Below are positions 6,559 through 14,243 of a stretch of 22,487 bases of DNA, in pieces. The stretch's first letter is position 1. Each line of letters starts with the position of its first letter. Position numbers and translations under genes: made by a program. Source of the stretch: Coriobacteriia bacterium (GTDB lineage: Bacteria > Actinomycetota > Coriobacteriia > Anaerosomatales > Anaerosomataceae); NCBI GenBank assembly GCA_016938395.1, contig JAFGUS010000193.1:1-22487 (forward strand), read 5' to 3'. The notes under the pieces are model-generated. The model saw only the letters and a program-made list of their open reading frames with translations, had not been told where the DNA came from and did no database searches.

Positions 6559-7313
6559 AGCGCACACTCCACACATTTGTCGTAGCCATGGCTGGATATC
6601 TCGTCGATCAGGTCGAGCGGATTGCCCTTGCAGGCGAGCCGTCCGTTGTAGAGCACGTGGCCCACGTCGGCGTTGACGAACTTAAGGATGTGGCCCGTGT
6701 GCGTGATGATCAGCCCCGAGCGCTTCCGCTCGTAGACCCGGCCCTCGCCCTTGAGCAGGGCGTTGATGGCCCCGCCCACCACGGCGATGTTGTCGAGGTC
6801 CACGCCGCTCTCCGGCTCGTCGAAGAGCGCGAGTTCGGGCATCTGGGCGAGCATCTGCGCCATCTCTGAGCGCTTGGCCTCGCCGCCCGAGAAGCCCATG
6901 TTCACGTCGCGGTCGAGCATGTGGCCGAGGCTCAGATCGGCATCGAGTGCGTCGATCTGCGCGTCGTCAACAACGCCGCCGGCAGCAACGCCGATCATCT
7001 GACGGAGCTTGACGCCCCGTACCGCCGGCGGGCGCTGGAACGCTATGCCGATGCCCAGGCGGGCCCGCTCGTCGATCTCAAGGCCGTCGAGGTCGGTACC
7101 CCGGAAGAGGATGCGGCCCTGGGTGATCCGGTAGCCGGGAAGGCCGACGATCGTGTTGAGCAGGGTCGACTTGCCGCCACCGTTGGGGCCGAGCAGCACG
7201 TGCGTCTCACCCTCCTCGATGGTGAGATCGACGCCACGCAGGATCTCGCGTTCGCCGACGGAGACATGGAGGTTCTCAACCCGGAGCAATGGTGCGATCG
7301 GTTCAGAGGTCAT
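6540..7313 (-). CDS. sufC: Fe-S cluster assembly ATPase SufC
   Basis: A 257-residue ABC ATPase without membrane segments. Walker A is GPNGGGKST at 42-50, the signature FSGGE at 141-145 and Walker B LALFDEP at 161-167, with the SufC-specific ESGVDLDN after it. SufC drives conformational change of the SufB scaffold during cluster assembly. It is the first gene of the sufCB operon and overlaps sufB. The last residues, KCVECALCQTFA, add a CxxCxxC motif that Escherichia coli SufC lacks. GAGGTG lies about 5 nt upstream of the ATG. A weak -10-like TATCAT lies 30-40 nt further upstream, without a convincing -35. Confidence 0.95.
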   Translation of the reverse strand: MTSEPIAPLLRVENLHVSVGEREILRGVDLTIEEGETHVLLGPNGGGKSTLLNTIVGLPGYRITQGRILFRGTDLDGLEIDERARLGIGIAFQRPPAVRGVKLRQMIGVAAGGVVDDAQIDALDADLSLGHMLDRDVNMGFSGGEAKRSEMAQMLAQMPELALFDEPESGVDLDNIAVVGGAINALLKGEGRVYERKRSGLIITHTGHILKFVNADVGHVLYNGRLACKGNPLDLIDEISSHGYDKCVECALCQTFA

Positions 7314-7458
7314 CGGTCACCTCGTTTCGATGGGACAGGAGCCTAACGTAGGATGATACCCACCCTCTAACAGCGGGCACCCGAACACTCTAGCAGGATG
7401 CGGGCCACCGGACAGTGCGTGGCAGGACGCGGTTGAGCGGGCGACCGTAGGCCCGACC

Positions 7459-9690
7459 CTACCGAGCGCCCGCGATCAGTGCGAGCTCATTTGCGATGGC
7501 CGTCGACACGACGTCAGGCTCGCCGATGATCCACAGATCGCTGAGAGTCCCGGAGTGTGCGGCCAGGTAGGCGCCCACACTCTCGGGGATGGCGCCGGAA
7601 CCCACGAGCAGCACCGGTGCACGGGAGCGCCCGCCGAGGACGCCGGCAGCGAGCGCATCGGGGAAGTCACGACCGGTCGCCACGATGACTCTGCCGGGCA
7701 GGATTCCATGCTCGTGCGCGTATGCCGCCAACGCCGCAGAGGTCTCGTAACGGTCGGCGCCACCGACACGGGTCGCCCCGGGAACCTCGCGCAGCACGCC
7801 GGAGCCCACGGCTGCGGGACCTCCGGCGATGATGGTCCTCTCGATGCCGTACTCGGCGAGTAGCATTGCGGATGTGGGCGGAAGGCGGTCACCGTCGGCC
7901 AGCACGACCGGCCAGCCGTTGGCTGAGGCGAGCGGTGCGGCCGAGACTGCGTCCGGCCAGGCACGACCGCTCACTACCAGCGCGGTCTTGACGATGCGGC
8001 CGTGCTCGCGCATGCGCCGTGCGATCAGGAGTCCGGTGACGTAACGGTCACGTCCGCCGATCCGCTCGATCGTTGTGATTCCTGCGGTTCGCCGGAGATC
8101 GTCTTCTACCGCAGGCGAGATGGCGGCGGTGCCACCGAGGATGATCGCGTGCTTGACCCCGAGGCGCCGGATCTCGGCCGCCACATCATCGTGCAGTCCA
8201 TGCGGTGAGGTGAGGAGTATCGGGCCGTTGACGGCGGCAGCGAGCGGCGCGCCCGCAAGCGCGTCGGGGAAGTCCGCCTGTGTGGCGATCACGACCGCGC
8301 GCGCACCCTCTGGGAATGCCTGCCGTGAGACGGCGATGGCAGTCGCCACGCGGTCCGGCCCGGCGAGGCGGGCCACTGCAAGCGGTGTGTCGCGGTCGAC
8401 GAGTCCCTCGTCGCCCCACAGGAACATGCGGTGGAAGAAGCGGCTCTCGTCGTCGCTCCAGTCGGTGAACGCGAGACGGGCAGTTGGGCTGGCGCCGGCA
8501 ACAAGCACGGGGTCTGAGTACAGGACGCCCGGCTCAGTGGGCGAGACGCGCTCGGCGAGCCGCCAGGTCACGCCGCGATCGTTGGATGTCCAGCGCTCGA
8601 TACGTCCGCCACGCCCGCGGTAGTCGCCATCGTCAGAACCCACCGCGTCGCTGTCGCCAGTCACCGCGAACACGTCGAACGAACCGTCCGGCCGCGGATC
8701 GAGCGCGGCGGCGTCGAAGAAGTGGTCGGTGGTCGTGATCGTGCTCGTGCGCCAGATGCCGTTCTCACGGCGCATGAAGCACCAGCGGTAGGCGTCGGGG
8801 CCTGAACCGCTGCCGATGAGGTAGATCACGCACGGTGCGCCCTCGGCATCGACCTTCACCGAGACCTCGTTGGTGAACAGGGCCCTGGAGTCCACGATGC
8901 GGCAGCGCTCGTCGGCGACGGCCTTGGTGATCGGCAGTGCAAGGGTCGAGCCGTCAGCCGCGCGCCAGACACCATCGGGCGCGCGTTCCGCGTAGTAGAC
9001 ATGCCGACGCACGAACTCGAGTCCGGCAGACCTGAGGTCCTGATCGACCCACGTGAAGACCGCTCGCACCGTGCCATCGTCCACACGGAAGTCGGCGTAC
9101 CAGTAGAGGTTGGCCGTGCCGGCCAGAACGGCCTGCGGCGTCCCGAAGCTGGTTGCGCCATCGTGAGACGCTGTCGCGAACCAGGTGCCGCTCGTTCCCC
9201 GATAGAACACGAGCATGTCGGAGCCGCCGAGCGGCACCGCTTGCGGGTATGTGCCGACGGGAAGCGACGGGGCCGACTGCCACGTTGCGTCCGGACCCGA
9301 CGCGTTCTGCCGTGCGTGGAGGATCGGCGTCCAGTGCGCTCCGTAAAACGCGTGCACCCGACCGGCGGGATCGACGTAGAGCGAAGGAGCGCCATGGGCG
9401 TCGAGCCGCAGCGGGTTGGTCCCGATGCGCGTGGGCCCACGCCAGGTGGCGGTCTCGCTCTCGTACGAGGCGATGTACGGATCGAACCCCGGACCCTGGA
9501 AGGCGAGGTACGTCACATCACCCACTCTGAGCGCCGCCGGTTGGATGGCCATCTCCGAGAGCATGGCCTCCTGGGCCGCGAAGCGCGCGAAGTACGGGAC
9601 CGTCGCTGCTGACGCGGTTCCCGTGAAGCCGACGGTCGCCGCAAGCAGGGCGGTCGCGAGTGGTACCGCGATGTGGTGTGGCACGTGCAT
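7459..9690 (-). CDS. secreted BNR-type beta-propeller protein with three CWB2 repeats
   Basis: A 743-residue exported protein. The signal peptide starts at MHVPHHIAVPLATALLAA and ends near TGTASA. Residues about 35-430 hold a beta-propeller resembling BNR_4 proteins (motif AHGAPSLYVDPAGRVHAFYG, WTSNDRGVTWRL), a fold found in sialidase-like and polysaccharide-lyase-like proteins; no catalytic set is assigned here. Residues about 440-743 are three cell-wall-binding repeats 2 (PF04122), each with the ..R..G.DRYxTA start, FPDALAA or equivalent, and a final IIGG/IAGG segment. CWB2 repeats tether surface proteins to anionic wall polymer in Clostridioides difficile; the same role is inferred here. 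I start at ATG 9690: it gives a clean signal peptide, while the in-frame upstream extension is Arg-rich and antisense to the mutY-like gene. No strong ribosome site is seen. Confidence 0.85.
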   Translation of the reverse strand: MHVPHHIAVPLATALLAATVGFTGTASAATVPYFARFAAQEAMLSEMAIQPAALRVGDVTYLAFQGPGFDPYIASYESETATWRGPTRIGTNPLRLDAHGAPSLYVDPAGRVHAFYGAHWTPILHARQNASGPDATWQSAPSLPVGTYPQAVPLGGSDMLVFYRGTSGTWFATASHDGATSFGTPQAVLAGTANLYWYADFRVDDGTVRAVFTWVDQDLRSAGLEFVRRHVYYAERAPDGVWRAADGSTLALPITKAVADERCRIVDSRALFTNEVSVKVDAEGAPCVIYLIGSGSGPDAYRWCFMRRENGIWRTSTITTTDHFFDAAALDPRPDGSFDVFAVTGDSDAVGSDDGDYRGRGGRIERWTSNDRGVTWRLAERVSPTEPGVLYSDPVLVAGASPTARLAFTDWSDDESRFFHRMFLWGDEGLVDRDTPLAVARLAGPDRVATAIAVSRQAFPEGARAVVIATQADFPDALAGAPLAAAVNGPILLTSPHGLHDDVAAEIRRLGVKHAIILGGTAAISPAVEDDLRRTAGITTIERIGGRDRYVTGLLIARRMREHGRIVKTALVVSGRAWPDAVSAAPLASANGWPVVLADGDRLPPTSAMLLAEYGIERTIIAGGPAAVGSGVLREVPGATRVGGADRYETSAALAAYAHEHGILPGRVIVATGRDFPDALAAGVLGGRSRAPVLLVGSGAIPESVGAYLAAHSGTLSDLWIIGEPDVVSTAIANELALIAGAR

Positions 9691-9764
9691 ACTGCCGTTA
9701 TCGGCAGAACCGTGATGCGGGTGCAGCGCGGCCGATAAGCGGTTGGAGAGGACCTGGCTCTCAG

Positions 9765-10631
9765 GTGACGGATACGCTGGATACCCTTGCCGCACGCGTA
9801 TGGGAGCACTATGACGCCCACGCGCGCGACGACCTCCCCTGGCGCGCCACGCGCGACCCGTACCGCGTGCTCGTGAGCGAAGTGATGCTGCAGCAGACCC
9901 AGGTTGCCCGGGTGGTGACCAAGTACGCCGAGTTCCTTGCATCGTTCCCCACCGTTGAAGCGCTCGCCGAGGCGCCGCTCGATGAGGTGTTCCGGGTCTG
10001 GCGGGGCCTCGGCTACAACCGTCGCGCGCTCGCGCTCAAACGTGCGGCCGAGGCGATCGTGGCCGAGCACGGCGGCTGCGTTCCGGACACAGCCGAAGGG
10101 CTCGTGGCGCTTCCCGGCATCGGACACGCCACCGCGGCGCAGATCCTCGCTTTCGCCTTCGATGTGGGCGTGCCGTTCATCGAGACGAACATTCGCAGCG
10201 TCTATCTGCACGAGTTCTTCGGCGATGCCGAGGACGTGCCGGATTCGGCGATCCTTCCGCTCGTGGAGGCGACGATGGACCGGGAGCGACCGCGGGAGTG
10301 GTTCTGGGCGCTCATGGACTACGGGACGCATCTGAAAGCGACCCGCCCGAACCCGTCGCGTCGCAGCCGACACCATGTCCGGCAGGGGCGCTTCGAGGGT
10401 TCCAACCGTCAGCTGCGGGGCCGGCTGCTCGCCGCGCTCGCCGGGCCGGGGCATCCTGAGGGTCCGGTGGATGCAGCCGGCGCGGGCGGCTCCGCCGTGG
10501 CACCGTCACGCTCAACCGAGGACCTTGTCCTCGAGGTCGGATTCCCGGCCGAGCGTGTAGCGGATGCGCTCGGGGCGCTTCAGGCCGAGGGGTTCGTGGT
10601 CTCCGACGGGAGCGGTTGGCGCATCGGCTGA
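9765..10631 (+). CDS. MutY-like HhH-GPD DNA glycosylase without Fe-S cluster
   Basis: A 288-residue HhH-GPD base-excision repair protein. LPWRATRDPYRVLVSEVMLQQTQV near the start is the MutY signature, with Glu39 at the place of E. coli MutY Glu37. The helix-hairpin-helix LPGIGHATA is at 116-124. The position of the catalytic Asp (E. coli Asp138) is Glu140, in FIETNIRSV. After LMDYGTHLKAT the four cluster cysteines are all absent; CSLC of E. coli is replaced by SRRS. The C-terminal MutT-like recognition domain is also missing, and the last 60 residues look like a small winged-helix tail (EDLVLEVGFPAERVADALGALQ). It should act on mispaired adenine, but activity is uncertain. The GTG start has GGAGAGGA 12 nt upstream. 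It is divergent from the CWB2 gene, and its end overlaps the end of larC by 52 nt. Confidence 0.85.
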   Translation: MTDTLDTLAARVWEHYDAHARDDLPWRATRDPYRVLVSEVMLQQTQVARVVTKYAEFLASFPTVEALAEAPLDEVFRVWRGLGYNRRALALKRAAEAIVAEHGGCVPDTAEGLVALPGIGHATAAQILAFAFDVGVPFIETNIRSVYLHEFFGDAEDVPDSAILPLVEATMDRERPREWFWALMDYGTHLKATRPNPSRRSRHHVRQGRFEGSNRQLRGRLLAALAGPGHPEGPVDAAGAGGSAVAPSRSTEDLVLEVGFPAERVADALGALQAEGFVVSDGSGWRIG

Positions 10632-11800
10632 ACGCCGGTGACGCGTGCGGCCTCGGCTTCCACCTCGCGCGCCACGGAGTCGACGGCCGAGCCGTTCTCG
10701 TCGGCGATGCGCGCCACATCGTCGGCCTCGGCGCGCAGCCTGCGGGTTCCGTCGGGAAGGCGAGCCACCTTGAACCGGACCGGGCCGAGTGAGGTGTCGA
10801 TCTCGGTCACGTCCCGCTCGGCGAGCCGCCGGTCTGCGGGCATCATGCGTACGCCGAGTGTGCCGGTCTCGGCCATCACGCGCTCGGCGAGCGCCGGTGC
10901 GGCATCTTCGGTAGCGAGAGCCGAGAGCACGACTGCGGCTCGGCCCTTCTTCATCACCACCGATGTCTGCCAGGCGTCGAGCGCACCGGCAGTGCGAATC
11001 CGCTCGGCGGCGGTGGCGAGTTCCTCGGGCGTGAGATGGTCGAGGTTCGTCTCCAGCAGGACGACGCCGTCGTGTCCGGTGGCGGAGACAAGCGGCTCGC
11101 CGAGGAGCACGCGGCAGACGTTGGGCCGGCCCAGGTCGCGCGTGCCGCACCCGGTGCCGACGCGGCGGAGCGTCATCGGCGGCATCGCGCCGGTGCCGGT
11201 GGCGAACGCCCGTAGGAGCACGGCGCCGGTGGGGGTGGTGAGCTCACCGTCGCCCGGCCGGCCCGGCGTCACGGAGAGGCCCTCGAGCAGCAGTGCCGTC
11301 GCCGGTGCCGGTACGGGCAGCTCGCCGTGTTCGGTCGTGACGGTGCCGTCGCCGAGCGCCACTGGAGAGGCGACGAGCTCGGTGATCTCCAGGGCGGTGA
11401 GAGCGAGGGCCACGCCGAGGATGTCGGCGATCGTGTCGGCAGCGCCGATCTCGTGGAAGTGCACGTGGTCGGCGGGGACGCCGTGGACGCGCGCCTCGGC
11501 CTCGGCGAGCAGGCCGAGTGCCCTGAGCGCTCCGCTGCGCGCGGGCTCATCGATTGCGGATGCCTCGAGCAGCCCGCGCAGCTCGGCCCAGTGACGCCGC
11601 GGCGCGCCAGTTTCGGTCACCGTTACGCCGGTGCCGCTCACGCCGCGAGAGACGCGGGCGGGAGTCTCGACGACCACCTGTTCAAGTCCGAGTGCAGCCA
11701 GGGCCTCGCGCAGCCGGCCGGGGTCGAACCCGGCATCGACGAGCGCCCCCAGGAGCTTATCGCCGGAGACGCCGCTGGAGCAGTCGACGTACGCGATCAC
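10580..11800 (-). CDS. larC: nickel-pincer cofactor biosynthesis protein LarC
   Basis: A 406-residue LarC, the CTP-dependent enzyme that inserts nickel into pyridinium-3,5-bisthiocarboxylic acid mononucleotide to give the nickel-pincer cofactor first found in lactate racemase. Visible marks are the N-terminal VDCSSGVSGDKLLGALVDAG, the middle HVHFHEIGAADTIADILG with its metal-ligand His and Glu, and ELTTPTGAVLLRAFA. The C-terminal half carries the LETNLDHLTPEELA and RGRAAVVLSAL segments. In Lactobacillus plantarum larC is split and joined by a programmed frameshift; here both halves are one open frame. GTG 11800 has GGAGG 7 nt upstream and overlaps the larB stop (GTGA), so the genes are translationally coupled. 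larA and larE are not in the window. Confidence 0.92.
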   Translation of the reverse strand: MIAYVDCSSGVSGDKLLGALVDAGFDPGRLREALAALGLEQVVVETPARVSRGVSGTGVTVTETGAPRRHWAELRGLLEASAIDEPARSGALRALGLLAEAEARVHGVPADHVHFHEIGAADTIADILGVALALTALEITELVASPVALGDGTVTTEHGELPVPAPATALLLEGLSVTPGRPGDGELTTPTGAVLLRAFATGTGAMPPMTLRRVGTGCGTRDLGRPNVCRVLLGEPLVSATGHDGVVLLETNLDHLTPEELATAAERIRTAGALDAWQTSVVMKKGRAAVVLSALATEDAAPALAERVMAETGTLGVRMMPADRRLAERDVTEIDTSLGPVRFKVARLPDGTRRLRAEADDVARIADENGSAVDSVAREVEAEAARVTGVQPMRQPLPSETTNPSA

Positions 11801-12561
11801 GCGCCAGCCTCCGCCACCGCGTGATTGATGCGGCTTGCGAGCGCCGCGGCGCCGAACCCGTTGTCGATGTTCACCACGCCGAGCCCCGAGGCGCACGAGC
11901 TCAGCATGCCGAGCAGCGCCGCGATACCGCCGAGGCTCGCGCCGTATCCCACCGAGGTGGGTACCGCGACCACCGGGCATGAGACGATTCCGGTGACGAG
12001 CGAGGGGAGTGCACCCTCCATGCCGGCCACGGCCACGATCACGCTCGCCTCGCGGAGCACCTCGGCGTGGGCGAGCAGGCGGTGGACGCCCGCGACACCC
12101 ACGTCGTAGACGCGCGTGACGCGGTTGCCCATCACCTCGGCGGAGATGGCGGCTTCTTCGGCCACCGGGTGGTCGGCGGTGCCTCCGGTGACCACCACGA
12201 TGTGCCCGACGGCGGGCCGCTCGGCTCTGCGGTCCACAACGAGCAGGTGCGGCTCCTCGAAGTAGCGCGCATCCGAGGCTACCTGCGCCACCGACTGGAA
12301 GTGTGACGCGGTCGCCCTCGTACCGAGAAAGACCTCGCCGTGATCGAGCATCTCACGGGCGATCGAACGCACCTGCGAGGGGGTCTTGCCCTCACAGAAC
12401 ACGACTTCCGCGAACCCGCACCTGAGCGCGCGGTGGTGGTCGACCTTGGCCTCGCCGAGGTCGGCGTAGGGCAGCCGCGCGAGGGTCTCGAGCGCGTCGT
12501 CGGGGCTGGTGTCGCCCGATGCCACCGAGTCGAGCAGCGCGCGCAGTGCGTCCGGATGCAT
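11797..12561 (-). CDS. larB: LarB, pyridinium-3,5-biscarboxylic acid mononucleotide synthase
   Basis: A 254-residue PurE-like protein. LarB carboxylates nicotinic acid adenine dinucleotide and releases AMP, the first step of nickel-pincer nucleotide synthesis. Family marks are the helical N-terminus, [16 protein letters not shown], and the C-terminal block [37 protein letters not shown] and [11 protein letters not shown]. Cys223 in LSSCASG matches the Cys reported to bind the pyridinium ring in Lactobacillus LarB. AAGGAGGA lies just 3-4 nt before ATG 12561, and an upstream in-frame extension has no ribosome site. First gene of larBC, transcribed away from the diguanylate cyclase. Confidence 0.94.
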   Translation of the reverse strand: MHPDALRALLDSVASGDTSPDDALETLARLPYADLGEAKVDHHRALRCGFAEVVFCEGKTPSQVRSIAREMLDHGEVFLGTRATASHFQSVAQVASDARYFEEPHLLVVDRRAERPAVGHIVVVTGGTADHPVAEEAAISAEVMGNRVTRVYDVGVAGVHRLLAHAEVLREASVIVAVAGMEGALPSLVTGIVSCPVVAVPTSVGYGASLGGIAALLGMLSSCASGLGVVNIDNGFGAAALASRINHAVAEAGA

Positions 12562-12598
12562 CCGTCCTCCTTGCGGTGATGATGCTGTCTGCGGGGCA

Positions 12599-12655
12599 TG
12601 TCCTTCGTGAAGGTTATACACTGTTAGGACACGATTGAGGCGGGTTGGCACCCGC
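12599..12655. promoter_or_regulatory. divergent promoter region between larB and the GGDEF gene
   Basis: This GC-poorer stretch holds TTATACA (12614-12620), usable as a -10 for the plus strand, and TATAAC (12613-12618 read on the minus strand) for larB. No clear -35 goes with either. Symmetric elements nearby are CCTTC-GT-GAAGG (12602-12613), TGTCCT/AGGACA (12599-12604 and 12626-12631), and a hairpin GCGGGT-TGGC-ACCCGC (12640-12655) that would sit in the leader of the GGDEF gene. Operator or leader roles are inference. Confidence 0.4.
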
Positions 12656-12680
12656 ACCGTGAGGAGAGTGCCTCGAGCGG

Positions 12681-14243
12681 TTGGATCTTCGAGCACGCAT
12701 AGGACACGTTGACCCGGCGGTGCGGTGGGTCCTACTCGCCCGCCTGGGCGGTGCCGCGATCCTCGCGGGAGTCCACGCATTCTGGGCCGGCGGCATCCCC
12801 GAGTACGCGCCTTTCACCACCTGGGGGCTGGGGGTATATCTGGCAGCAACGGTGCTGCTCGTACCGGTAGCGCTGCGCCTGAAGGACCGGGGTTCGGTGC
12901 CGTTCTGGACAGCCGTTACGGTGGCCGACGGCATCGCGCTCGGCATCCTCACCGGCGGACTCGGCGGTCTCGAGGACCCGTTCTTCGCATGGTACGTTGG
13001 AGACGCTGCGGTTCTCGCCATGGTCATGCGGCGCCGGCAGAGCTGGGTGCTTACCGGGCTGCTCGTGGTTTCCTACGCCCTGGCTCACCTGATCGGCCAT
13101 CAGGTGACCGAACCCCTGGTGCACGTGTTCCTCGTGTTCAAGGTGATGACCCTTATGCTCGTGGGTGGTGCCGTAGGCATCACCATGGGTGCCCAGGAGG
13201 AGCGCCGTGTTGCGCTCGAGTCGCTCCAGGCCGAGACGATGGAGCTGTACGCCAAACTCGAGCGCAGCGTGTCGGAGCTGCGCGCGGTCACCGAGATCAC
13301 CGAGATCATCCACTCAACACTCGACGTTGAGACCGTGGGTCCGGTGCTCCTCGAGATCCTCCATAAGGTGATCGACGTGCCCGCCTCCTGCATCTACGTC
13401 ATCGACAAGACGAAGCACGAGACCATCTTCTCGGCGAGCAGGGGTGTACCCAAGGAGAGCGTGCGCGGTCTGTCCGGGCTCGAGATCACGGGCGCGATCG
13501 CACCGTCTGCATCCGACAACGCGTTCGGCTGTATCGAACTCATCGACCACCCGGAAACCCTCGTGGTCTTCTGCGCTGACACTGAGGCGATCGACCAGCT
13601 CTCGCCCGATGACCGCATCGTGCTGCAGACGGTGGCCTCCGAGCTGGTGGTGGCCGTGGAGAACTCCCGCCTGTACAAACTCACCAAGCGGCTCGCCATC
13701 ACCGACGAACTCACGGATCTCTACAACTACCGCTACCTGCAGCAACGGCTCGACGAGGAGATCGGCCGTGCAGATCGCTACGACAAGCGCCTGTCGCTCC
13801 TCATGCTTGACATCGACGATTTCAAGCGCGTGAACGACAGCCACGGCCACCGTGTGGGTGACGGTGTGCTCGCCGAGGTCGGCCACGTGCTCAAGACGAC
13901 CGTCCGCGAGGTGGACGTGGTGGCCCGCTACGGCGGCGAGGAGTTCTCTGTGGTGCTCCCCGAGACCGACGCGTCGGGCGCGTTCATCGTCGCCGAGAAG
14001 ATCCGGGAGGCGATCAGCCTCACGAGGTTCAAGGACGCCGACGGGGAACGCCGGATACATGTGACCGTGAGCATCGGCCTGGCGAGCTACCCCGTGCACG
14101 CGCACGACAAAGAGTCGCTGCTGCGCGCTGCCGACGACGCGGTCTATCGCGCCAAGGAGACCGGGAAGAACCGGGTTCGTGCACCGCGGCTGCGTCTCGG
14201 TCGCGTGCAGGTGGAGAGCACCGAGCAGGAGGTCGCCGAATGA
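12681..14243 (+). CDS. membrane-bound GAF-GGDEF diguanylate cyclase
   Basis: A 520-residue signalling protein. Residues 1-180 carry about five membrane segments, followed by a coiled-coil linker (about 185-230, ERRVALESLQAETMELYAKLER), a GAF-like sensor (about 225-330) and a GGDEF domain (about 340-500). The GGDEF core begins with the usual DELTDLYNYRYL. The active-site loop is RYGGEEF (Gly418-Phe422), and the I-site RxxD (REVD) precedes it at the normal distance. The protein should therefore make cyclic-di-GMP from two GTP and be inhibited by product. Ligand of the sensor part is unknown. The TTG start at 12681 is uncertain: GAGGAG lies 14 nt upstream and a GTG at 12720 is an alternative. 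Its stop overlaps the pheA start (ATGA), so the cyclase is first in a three-gene operon. Confidence 0.9.
   Translation: MDLRARIGHVDPAVRWVLLARLGGAAILAGVHAFWAGGIPEYAPFTTWGLGVYLAATVLLVPVALRLKDRGSVPFWTAVTVADGIALGILTGGLGGLEDPFFAWYVGDAAVLAMVMRRRQSWVLTGLLVVSYALAHLIGHQVTEPLVHVFLVFKVMTLMLVGGAVGITMGAQEERRVALESLQAETMELYAKLERSVSELRAVTEITEIIHSTLDVETVGPVLLEILHKVIDVPASCIYVIDKTKHETIFSASRGVPKESVRGLSGLEITGAIAPSASDNAFGCIELIDHPETLVVFCADTEAIDQLSPDDRIVLQTVASELVVAVENSRLYKLTKRLAITDELTDLYNYRYLQQRLDEEIGRADRYDKRLSLLMLDIDDFKRVNDSHGHRVGDGVLAEVGHVLKTTVREVDVVARYGGEEFSVVLPETDASGAFIVAEKIREAISLTRFKDADGERRIHVTVSIGLASYPVHAHDKESLLRAADDAVYRAKETGKNRVRAPRLRLGRVQVESTEQEVAE

Noticed and set aside
5260..6585. A 441-codon open frame on the plus strand antisense to sufB
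   Set aside because: It mirrors the sufB codons; its composition (Asp, Leu, Val, Arg, His rich) is typical of antisense frames in GC-rich DNA, and sufB is a clear family match.
7314..7458. CCTAACGTAGG near-palindrome upstream of sufC as an IscR/SufR-type operator
   Set aside because: It is short and imperfect, does not match the consensus of those regulators as I know it, and has no convincing promoter around it.
9691..9942. 84-codon N-terminal extension of the BNR/CWB2 protein
   Set aside because: The extension is Arg- and Pro-rich, lies antisense to the mutY-like gene and hides a good signal peptide that begins at ATG 9690.
13314..14105. 263-codon minus-strand frame within the diguanylate cyclase gene
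   Set aside because: Antisense to the GAF and GGDEF domains, which are unambiguous on the plus strand.
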